Source of the DNA: Lentisphaeria bacterium
GTDB lineage: Bacteria > Verrucomicrobiota > Lentisphaeria > Victivallales > Victivallaceae
Assembly: GCA_017466125.1 (NCBI GenBank)
Contig: JAFTUS010000084.1
Location: 28,622 to 92,621, forward strand
Direction of reading: 5' to 3'
DNA: 64,000 nt
The notes beneath the pieces are model-generated. The model did not search any database, was not told the DNA's origin, and saw only the letters and a list, made by a program, of their open reading frames with translations. Positions 38,082 through 44,989 of the stretch are shown here, piece by piece (within the stretch, counting starts at the first letter, position 1; each line of letters begins with the position of its first letter). The position numbers were made by a program, and so were the translations under genes.

Positions 38082-38990
38082 ATGTCTTACTTATTTCCGC
38101 TCAAAGGTCTGGTGGCTGCCGCTTATACCCCGATGAATAAGGATGAATCGGTTGCGTTGGATGTCATCGGAAAACTGGTCGAATATTCGATCGAAAAAAA
38201 GATCGCAGGACTCTTTGCGGTCGGCTCGACCGGAGAATTTTGCTCTCTTACAATGGACGAACGCAAAGCAGTTGCCCGCGAATATGTAAAAACTGCCGCA
38301 GGGCGTATCCCGATCATCGTCAACGTAGCATCGTGCTGTCAGCAGGACGCTGTCGAACTTGCCGAAGCGGCCGTTGCGGACGGTGCGGATGCTGTTTGCG
38401 GTCTTGCTCCGTTTTATTTCTGTCCGGACAACAACCGGGCTCTGGTCGATTTTCTGAAGCCGGTTGCCGAAGCCGCCGACGGCAGGCCGTTTTTCCTCTA
38501 CCATGCTCCGGGAATTACCGGATATACTGCTTCGGTTCCGGAATTTGTGAAGATCGCTTCCGGAGAGATCCCGAACTTTGCGGGGGTCAAATATACCAAT
38601 ATGAACCTCTTTGAGTACCAGCAGGCCGTAAATGTAAATCCGGATGTCCAAATCCTTTTCGGCAAGGATGAAATGATCCTCGGTGCTTTGGCTATGGGCG
38701 CAGAGGCCGGTATCGGCACAACCTTTAATTATTTGCCGAAAATCTACCATGGCGTGATCGATAACTTCCGGAAAGGCGATATGGCAGAGGCACGCCGTTA
38801 CATGGATCTTTCACAGAAAGCGGTCGCCATATCCGGCAAATACGGCTTGGAAACGATCAAAGTTTTCATGAAATTTGCCGGTATCGATGTGGGCCCCATG
38901 CGTTCACCCGTGACCCACATGACCCGGGAACAGGAATATGCTTTCCGCAAAGATCTTTCGGAGGCGGGTTTAGACGATTATATCGGCTGA
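38082..38990 (+). CDS. nanA: N-acetylneuraminate lyase-like (DapA/NanA superfamily)
   Basis: This 302-residue class I aldolase is expected to split N-acetylneuraminate into pyruvate and N-acetylmannosamine. Superfamily features are the pyruvate-binding GSTGEFCSL (residues about 46-54), the catalytic Tyr in FFLYHAPGITGY, and the Schiff-base Lys in GVKYTNMNLFEYQQ (near residue 170). The sequence after the Lys, with KDEMILGALAMGAEAGIGTT, follows NanA more closely than dihydrodipicolinate synthase. RBS GAAGGAGAA precedes the ATG. The gene heads an operon with a Na+ symporter and a glycosidase, divergent from a FadR-type GntR regulator, the usual layout of sialic acid use. A related keto-acid aldolase role remains possible. 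Confidence 0.82.
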   Translation: MSYLFPLKGLVAAAYTPMNKDESVALDVIGKLVEYSIEKKIAGLFAVGSTGEFCSLTMDERKAVAREYVKTAAGRIPIIVNVASCCQQDAVELAEAAVADGADAVCGLAPFYFCPDNNRALVDFLKPVAEAADGRPFFLYHAPGITGYTASVPEFVKIASGEIPNFAGVKYTNMNLFEYQQAVNVNPDVQILFGKDEMILGALAMGAEAGIGTTFNYLPKIYHGVIDNFRKGDMAEARRYMDLSQKAVAISGKYGLETIKVFMKFAGIDVGPMRSPVTHMTREQEYAFRKDLSEAGLDDYIG

Positions 38991-39022
38991 GATCCGCTGT
39001 ATAATATAAAGGACAACGGTTT

Positions 39023-40579
39023 ATGACAACGATCGATTATATTGTAATTGCTTTGTACATGCTGCTTTCGGTTTTCCTTGGCTGCAGGCTCGGGAAAAAA
39101 CAGGTCAGTACAGAACAATATTTCCTTTCCGGCAGAAATATGAAGTGGCTCCCGGTGGCGATCGCACTTTTTGCCGCTTTATTCAGTTCGATCAGTTATA
39201 TTGCCATGCCGGGCGAAGGATATAATTTCGGTCTTTCGATGCTGGTATGCGGACTGACCGGCATTGTTGCGTTGCCGGTAATGCTTTTCGTATTTATGAA
39301 ATTCTTCTATAACATGAAGTTATGGACCATCAACGAATATCTGGAAAACCGTTTTTCCGTGAGCGTAAGAATTCTTTGCGGCGGAATTTTCCTTTTTGCC
39401 CGCTGCCTTTATATCGGCGTGGTACTTTATGCAACAGCGATGCTGCTTGCCCGTTCATTCGGGGTCTCTCCCATGCTGGCGATCATTGCTGTCGGAGTGG
39501 TTTCAACCATTTACACCTATTTCGGCGGCATGGATGCCGTGATCTGGACCGATGTAATGCAGTTTATCGTACTTCTGGGAGGTATCCTGCTGATCATCGG
39601 CGTCGTCGCATGGCAGCTTGACGGCGGTATTGCTGGAATTTGGGATGTCGCTGCGGCGAACGGCAAAACCTTCAATCTCGGAATTGATTCCGGATTTTGG
39701 GATTTCAGCATGAAACACCGTCTGACCGTCTGGCCGCTGCTTATCGGTCTGCCGTTTGCGCTTTTCATGCCGGCAACCGACCAGATCAATCTTCAACGGT
39801 GCATGACTTGCAAAAGTTTTGGTGAAGTTGCCCGTGCCGTGAGTGTTTCAACGATCTCCAATCCGTTTGTCTGCTTTATTTTCTACTTTGCCGGACTGGC
39901 GGTTTTTGCTTACTACAAAGTGGTTCATGCCGATAAACTTCCAACTGATATACCGGGAGTCAAAGGAGATGAGATCTTCTGTTACTTTGTTTCGCATGAG
40001 TTGCCGCCGGGCTGCAGAGGCATCTTGATCGCCGGTATTCTGGCGGCGGTGATGTCAACGATCAGTGCGGTTGAAAATTCACTTGCAACGGTTTGGGTGA
40101 AAGACGTTTATCAGCGTATTTTGCGTCCGGGGCTGGAGGACGGAAAATATGTTCAGGCGGCCAAAATAACAACTCTGATCATTGGCACGATCACCTGTCT
40201 TTTCGGAGTTGCCGTATTGATAATTTTCCGGGGCAGGAACATTCCCCTGCTGGAAGTATCCAATACGGTTCTGGGAATGTTGTCAAACTTCACCTGCACG
40301 ATCTTCCTTTTGGGGCTGCTTACCCGTCGGGCAAATGCCAGAGGGATCATTGCCGGAGTGATCGCCGGTATCCCGGTGACATTTTACACTTATGTTTTCT
40401 GCTATCTTCTGAAAGAGGGGGATGAACGCATGAGTTTTATGGTCATCAACTGGTATCCGATGGCGACCATTCTGATTGTCGGTTATCTTGTGAGTATTTT
40501 TACAGGCTCCGCCAAAGCGGGAGCAGAGAAATATGTTATCTGGAGCCGCTGGAGCAAAAAAAAGAGCGGTGAAAAATAA
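39023..40579 (+). CDS. Sodium:solute symporter (SSS family), probable sialic acid or sugar importer
   Basis: This 518-residue inner-membrane protein has about 13 hydrophobic helices. SSS hallmarks include ALFAALFSSISYIAMPGEGY, GGMDAVIWTDVMQFIVLLGG and the Na+-site helix GILAAVMSTISAVENSLATV. The family couples import of sugars, sialic acids, amino acids or acetate to Na+ entry. Position 32 bp after the nanA-like gene suggests it imports sialic acid or a related acid sugar. No binding protein or outer-membrane porin is encoded nearby. The substrate is inferred from context only. Confidence 0.88.
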   Translation: MTTIDYIVIALYMLLSVFLGCRLGKKQVSTEQYFLSGRNMKWLPVAIALFAALFSSISYIAMPGEGYNFGLSMLVCGLTGIVALPVMLFVFMKFFYNMKLWTINEYLENRFSVSVRILCGGIFLFARCLYIGVVLYATAMLLARSFGVSPMLAIIAVGVVSTIYTYFGGMDAVIWTDVMQFIVLLGGILLIIGVVAWQLDGGIAGIWDVAAANGKTFNLGIDSGFWDFSMKHRLTVWPLLIGLPFALFMPATDQINLQRCMTCKSFGEVARAVSVSTISNPFVCFIFYFAGLAVFAYYKVVHADKLPTDIPGVKGDEIFCYFVSHELPPGCRGILIAGILAAVMSTISAVENSLATVWVKDVYQRILRPGLEDGKYVQAAKITTLIIGTITCLFGVAVLIIFRGRNIPLLEVSNTVLGMLSNFTCTIFLLGLLTRRANARGIIAGVIAGIPVTFYTYVFCYLLKEGDERMSFMVINWYPMATILIVGYLVSIFTGSAKAGAEKYVIWSRWSKKKSGEK

Positions 40580-40680
40580 TTTCTGTTACAGTAATTTTCA
40601 AAAGGCATTTTCTGCGTTGAACGACTGCGGAACCATCCGGGAACATCAGCGCAAACAGCGTAAAAACACAGGAGAGAAAA

Positions 40681-41883
40681 ATGATCGAACCCGAATGTTT
40701 CAATGAGACTGATAAAGCCGCGATCCGCAGAAAATTGACAACAGCGGTCAAATTGCTGAAAAACAACATCCGGCCGTTTGAAAAGTATCCGGAATATCGC
40801 CTTCTGATTGCCGGAGATACTTATCCCGGAATTTGGCTTGAGCATAATCAGGACAACTACTTTTTAGCGGACTATGATCCGGAAACAGCCTGGAATTCAA
40901 TTCGTTTTTTCATGGCAAGACAACGTGAAGACGGTCTTTTGCCATTCATGACGCTGACCCACGAGCAATCCCAGTTCTGGCATTTGCAGACGGTTTGGGC
41001 ATTTACCCGCTGTGCGTATGAAATTGCCAAAAAAATCAACCGCCCCAAAGCGGATTTGGAACAAATCTACCGTGTCGGAGCGGCTTATGATCTATGGCTT
41101 GAAAAAAAGCGCGATCGATCCGGTTCCGGTCTGGTAGAGATGTACTGTGAATGGGATACCGGGCACGACAATGACAAAAGGGTCACTGACGGCGGAATAC
41201 CTCAAACCTGTCCGGGCAATGATGCGGCAAATATGCCCGATTTGGAGGTCATGCCGATTTTATCTGTCGATTTGAGCTGTATGAGATACGGTAATTTGGA
41301 TGCGCTGGCTGAATTGGCAGAGGCTCTCGGCATGACAGAGGAAGCCAAAATGCAGCGCGAAAAAGCGATTCGGTTGCAGGAGAAAATCGAAGAACTGCTT
41401 TATTGCGAAGAAGATGAATTCTATTATGACCGTTCGCCGCAGGGGTTCCGGAAATACCGTACCGAACATATTACCAGAGTCTTCCTGAACCGGGTTTGCA
41501 GTCAGGAAAGATTTGATCGTATTTATAAGCGTTACTTTGAAAACAAAGATGAATTTGCCGCGCCGTGGCCCTATCCGTCCGTGTCGCTTTCTGATCCTTC
41601 ATTTGACCATACGTACCCCAGAAACTCCTGGGGCTCAAACAGTCAGGTTCTCACGGCTCTGCGCGCGATGTTATGGCTTGATTACTATGGCCGCCCGGAA
41701 GAAAAACGGCGGCTGCTCCTCCGCTGGATGCGTGCGCTGCTGGCTCCCGACAATCCATTCGTTCAGGAACTTCACCCTCTGACGGGCAAAACACCGACAG
41801 TTATTATCAAAGGGGGCTACACGCCATCGTTACTGCTTTTTCTGCTGGGAGCAGGAGAAACAGGCATAGAAATCGATTACTGA
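40681..41883 (+). CDS. Putative (alpha/alpha)6-barrel glycosidase (MGH1-like)
   Basis: This 400-residue protein without signal peptide is predicted to be an (alpha/alpha)6-barrel enzyme like trehalase/GH63-type (MGH1-like) glycosidases. Visible are WLEHNQDNYFLADYDPETAW near the N-terminus, acidic segments MYCEWDTGHDNDKR and GNDAANMPDLE in the middle, and YPRNSWGSNSQVLTALRAML near the C-terminus. RBS GGAGAG precedes the ATG. It is the third gene of the nanA-symporter operon, 101 bp after the symporter, so it probably acts in the cytosol on an imported oligosaccharide. The family is tentative and the substrate unknown. Confidence 0.6.
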   Translation: MIEPECFNETDKAAIRRKLTTAVKLLKNNIRPFEKYPEYRLLIAGDTYPGIWLEHNQDNYFLADYDPETAWNSIRFFMARQREDGLLPFMTLTHEQSQFWHLQTVWAFTRCAYEIAKKINRPKADLEQIYRVGAAYDLWLEKKRDRSGSGLVEMYCEWDTGHDNDKRVTDGGIPQTCPGNDAANMPDLEVMPILSVDLSCMRYGNLDALAELAEALGMTEEAKMQREKAIRLQEKIEELLYCEEDEFYYDRSPQGFRKYRTEHITRVFLNRVCSQERFDRIYKRYFENKDEFAAPWPYPSVSLSDPSFDHTYPRNSWGSNSQVLTALRAMLWLDYYGRPEEKRRLLLRWMRALLAPDNPFVQELHPLTGKTPTVIIKGGYTPSLLLFLLGAGETGIEIDY

Positions 41884-41964
41884 CGGGGCATCCCTTCCAC
41901 GAAAGTGATTTGAGCAGAAAACGTTTTCGTTGCGGGGGACGCCCTGCGCGCGGATTTTTTCAGG
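41884..41964 (+). repeat. Degenerate partial copy of the dispersed hairpin element
   Basis: Two blocks match the larger elements: cggggcatcccttccacgaa near 41884 (compare cggggcatcgcttccggcga in copy 2) and the terminal GC hairpin plus T-run (cctgcgcgcggatttttt, ending near 41961). The central hairpins are missing. Like the full copies it sits at gene 3' ends, here between a convergent glycosidase and araC gene. Confidence 0.5.
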
Positions 41965-42858
41965 TTATGTTTTTTCAGGGAAGAGTCTGTTTTTTTGTAC
42001 TTTTTTGGGTGTGGTGTTCAATTTTTGTTTCATGCACCGGGCGAGATAGTTGGCATCGCAGAACCCGCATTGCAGTGCAATTTCATCCAGCGGCAGGGAT
42101 TTGAACTGAAGCAGTTGCGCCGCCTTGCGCAACCGCAGTGAAATCAGATATTGCATCGGAGAAGAACCGGTCATCTGTTTGAAAAAACGGTGAAAATTTC
42201 TTTCTGACATCGCCGCATAATGCGCCAGCATTTCAATATCCAGATCCTTTTGCAGATTGTTGTTCATAAAGTTGATGATATTCTGCAACTTTTCCAGATC
42301 GGCGACACCGGAAACAGAGGGCGTTCCCAACTGGGAAAGTTCTCCAATAATATGCAGAAAACTGCCAAGTGCAAGAAAATTCTGCCCCGGCTCTACGGAG
42401 TGGATATGTTCGCCGAGGTGCAGTATTTTATCCCATAATTTGTCAAAAATTTCCCGGGACGGATGCAAAGCAGGATATGCTGCCTTCCGGGGATCGGAAG
42501 TGTCTGTTTCCGGCGGAAAAAGACGGTTGAAAAAGGGCAGTTGATAGCCGTCCAGACCGGGGATCAGAAGGTGTGCCGGATCGTATGCAAGATTGAGGAT
42601 CTCCAACTCTTCACAATCACAGTAAGCATGCACAAAACCGGGCGGAATCAGCAATATATCCCGTTCACAAACGGGTACGGCAAAGTCCTCGAGCAAATGG
42701 CAGCCTTTCCCCCGCACCAGAACGGCTTCCATAAAGTTGTGGTGGGAATGAAAACGTTTCGCTTCATGCCGTCCTCTTTCCACATGATACACCCACAGCG
42801 GCAAATCTCTGCTTTGCCGCCATTTGCTCATGGTGAAAATTGTATCCGTATACTGCAT
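41965..42858 (-). CDS. AraC-family regulator with cupin-like sensor (locus E)
   Basis: This 297-residue protein has an N-terminal cupin-like domain with HVERGRHEAKRFHSHHNFME and CERDILLIPPGFVHAYC. The C-terminal pair of helix-turn-helix motifs is IEMLAHYAAMSERNFHRFFK and LPLDEIALQCGFCDANYLAR. It is divergent from the pseudopilin-GH28-GH-GH78 operon, so it probably activates that operon in response to a pectin- or rhamnose-derived sugar (inferred from the enzymes). Its 3' end adjoins the degenerate repeat element. Confidence 0.92.
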   Translation of the reverse strand: MQYTDTIFTMSKWRQSRDLPLWVYHVERGRHEAKRFHSHHNFMEAVLVRGKGCHLLEDFAVPVCERDILLIPPGFVHAYCDCEELEILNLAYDPAHLLIPGLDGYQLPFFNRLFPPETDTSDPRKAAYPALHPSREIFDKLWDKILHLGEHIHSVEPGQNFLALGSFLHIIGELSQLGTPSVSGVADLEKLQNIINFMNNNLQKDLDIEMLAHYAAMSERNFHRFFKQMTGSSPMQYLISLRLRKAAQLLQFKSLPLDEIALQCGFCDANYLARCMKQKLNTTPKKVQKNRLFPEKT

Positions 42859-42945
42859 ACTGCTTAATATAATATGCAGAAAAAGAAAAGCAAGTTTTAT
42901 TTTTATACTTTGGCAGTTTTGTGCTAAAAATTGTCGCCAATATGC

Positions 42946-42974
42946 TTGTTTAATTATTCGGGCAAGTCTATATT
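42946..42974 (+). promoter_or_regulatory. Promoter of operon E
   Basis: TTGTTT (42946-42951), 17-bp spacer and TATATT (42969-42974) lie 39 bp before the pseudopilin start, the same geometry as the operon C promoter. Confidence 0.65.
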
Positions 42975-43013
42975 AATGGGCAGAGTTCAACCCCTAACAA
43001 AGGAGATTTAAAA

Positions 43014-43739
43014 ATGAAAAAACAATTCACTCTTATCGAACTCTTGGTCGTAATTGCAATTATCGCAATCCTCGCTGCCATGCTTCTGCCCGCTTTGAAT
43101 AAGGCACGGGAAAAATCCCGTACGGTCAACTGTATCAGCAACCTCAAGCAGCAGGGACTTGCCCTGGCGGCTTATGTCGGAGATAACAGCGGAAATATGC
43201 CGATGAATGCCAACTATTACAAAACCACTACCCCCTGGGAACTTTCCCGTTTGGTGTGGGATGTGCCGGTGGGCTTCGGTCTGCTTCTCAAAGGCGGTTA
43301 TCTCGGAGTGGAATACAAAGACACTCCCCAGTCCATCCTCGGCAAGAACCGCCCCAAAACGATTTTTTGTGTATTAAACCGGTATTATGATTTTGAAGTT
43401 CAGGATAATATGGCCGCTTACATCTATTTCCGGGACAATTACGGTTCGATTGCCAAACATTCCTACGAAGATACCAAAACACCCAAGCAGTGCAAAAAAG
43501 ATGCCGGTTTCACCCGCAGATATGACAATCTGGTGCCGACGATGACGACGATTTCCTGCGGTGCAATGGGTCCAGTTCTCACCTCCGAAAAGGGTCTCCA
43601 CTCCGGCGGTCTTCCGGCATTGCATATCGGCGGGAATGCAGAAAATCACCGTTACGACCCCTTGAGACCGCCAGCCAGCGCAAATGATAACTCTAAAAAA
43701 GCCTATTACATCATGCAGAGACTTGATGAACGCATTTGA
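43014..43739 (+). CDS. Prepilin-like protein, degenerate H-x9 motif (locus E)
   Basis: This 241-residue protein has class III signal [30 protein letters not shown] precedes the ATG. The C-terminal motif is [13 protein letters not shown]: the spacing is right, but Asp-Gly has become Gly-Gly, one of two degenerate versions in the window. It is the first gene of operon E and its stop codon is two bases before the ATG of the broken polygalacturonase. Loss of the Asp may mean relaxed constraint, in line with the decay of the next gene. Confidence 0.88.
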   Translation: MKKQFTLIELLVVIAIIAILAAMLLPALNKAREKSRTVNCISNLKQQGLALAAYVGDNSGNMPMNANYYKTTTPWELSRLVWDVPVGFGLLLKGGYLGVEYKDTPQSILGKNRPKTIFCVLNRYYDFEVQDNMAAYIYFRDNYGSIAKHSYEDTKTPKQCKKDAGFTRRYDNLVPTMTTISCGAMGPVLTSEKGLHSGGLPALHIGGNAENHRYDPLRPPASANDNSKKAYYIMQRLDERI

Positions 43740-43741
43740 TT

Positions 43742-44408
43742 ATGGATCGCAACATTACAGAATTTGGAGCCATCGGCGATGGTGTAACCGTCAATACAAA
43801 GGCGATTCAAAGTGCCATTGACCAATGCGCGACCACCGGCGGCGGCAGAGTCACAGTTCCATCCGGTACATTTATCTGCGGTACGATTTATCTCTGGAAT
43901 AATGTCGAACTGTTCCTTGAAACAGCATCTTCTGTCCTCAAAGCAAGTTCCAATTACGCAGATTACAATCCCGTCGATGCTTATGTGCAGAATGCCAAAA
44001 GCATTGCGGAAAAAACCAATGGCGGACATTTTATTCTTGCAGTCGAAGCAGAAAATGTTTCAATTACCGGTCACGGTATACTTGACGGCAGCGGCGATGT
44101 TTTCTTTGAAAAAGAGACAAAACACCATCCGAACAAATTTTATTGTTTCTGGCCGGACGGCATGAGCGTCGTCGCCGATAATAAAAATACAAGACCGGCG
44201 CAAATGGTGTGCTTTATTGAGTCAAAAAATATCCTGCTCAACGGAATCACGATCCGTAATTCTCCGTATTGGACTGTCTTTCTTCACGGCTACAGATATC
44301 GTATTGGAAAATGTAAAACTTGAGTTCACTCCGGAAATCCGTTCCGCATGGAAGCACGATGTGATTAGCGGAGAAAATGTCAATCTGTCAGGAAACTACC
44401 ACAAATAA
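43742..44408 (+). pseudogene. Polygalacturonase-like GH28, internally deleted and frameshifted
   Basis: The N-terminal 190 residues follow the GH28 right-handed beta-helix pattern: ITEFGAIGDGVTVNTKAIQS, GGGRVTVPSGTF, TGHGILDGSG and the IRNSPYWTVFLHG segment. The frame then ends at 44323. In another frame the sequence up to 44408 reads TDIVLENVKLEFTPEIRSAW and GENVNLSGNYHK, which looks like a GH28 C-terminus. The central strands, including the catalytic Asp cluster that normally follows NSPxW, are missing, so an internal deletion of roughly 250 codons has joined the ends out of frame. No activity is expected. No signal peptide is seen. It points to pectin (galacturonan) as the former target of this locus. 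Confidence 0.85.
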
Positions 44409-44419
44409 AGGGATAGAAA

Positions 44420-44977
44420 ATGAAAAAGAAAATTGTTTTTTCAACCCTCATCTTTATCGGCGCCGCGCTCTGCGGCAATGAACTTTTCAACTTCAAAACT
44501 GCACCGACGCTTGCCGCCGGTGCAAAACGCGGGCAAATCCTGACTTTCGTTCCGGAGACTCCCGGCGGCGACAAGGGCATGTGGCGCATTACCTACACCA
44601 AAAAAGAAAAGCAGTGCAATCTTGGCGAATTACTGGCAAAAAAAGATATTCCGCTGCCCGCTTTCACCAAAAGTTTGCGGATCGAAATGGATTTGGAAAT
44701 TTCTCCCAAAGCCCGCATGGTCGGCGTTGACATCCGCCTCCGGGATGCCAAAGGCGAAGTCTGCTCCGTTTCCGGATTGAAGAACTGGAAATCCGGAAAA
44801 TTCACCGCAGTCTGGACGATCACGCCCAATCAGAAAATCCGTTATTCCTGGGGAGCAAACGTCAATAAAGTTCTTGATTTTCCCGCCAGAATAACCAATA
44901 TCGCTTTTGTCATGCACAAGGACGACACCGGTGATATTCTGATCAAAAATATCCGCTTTACCGCCGATGCAGAATAA
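44420..44977 (+). CDS. Small secreted protein of unknown function, beta-sandwich/CBM-like
   Basis: This 185-residue protein has a clear signal peptide (MKKKIVFSTLIFIGAALCGN). The mature part is rich in predicted beta strands (LRIEMDLEISPKARMVGVDI, TAVWTITPNQKIRYSW, ITNIAFVMHKDDTGDILI). The final IKNIRFTAD resembles the last strand of CBM4/9-type sandwiches. There are no obvious catalytic motifs. It lies between the broken GH28 and the large glycosidase (12 bp before it) and is probably co-transcribed. A carbohydrate-binding role is plausible but not shown. Confidence 0.6.
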   Translation: MKKKIVFSTLIFIGAALCGNELFNFKTAPTLAAGAKRGQILTFVPETPGGDKGMWRITYTKKEKQCNLGELLAKKDIPLPAFTKSLRIEMDLEISPKARMVGVDIRLRDAKGEVCSVSGLKNWKSGKFTAVWTITPNQKIRYSWGANVNKVLDFPARITNIAFVMHKDDTGDILIKNIRFTADAE

Positions 44978-44989
44978 GGACTTGCAAGT

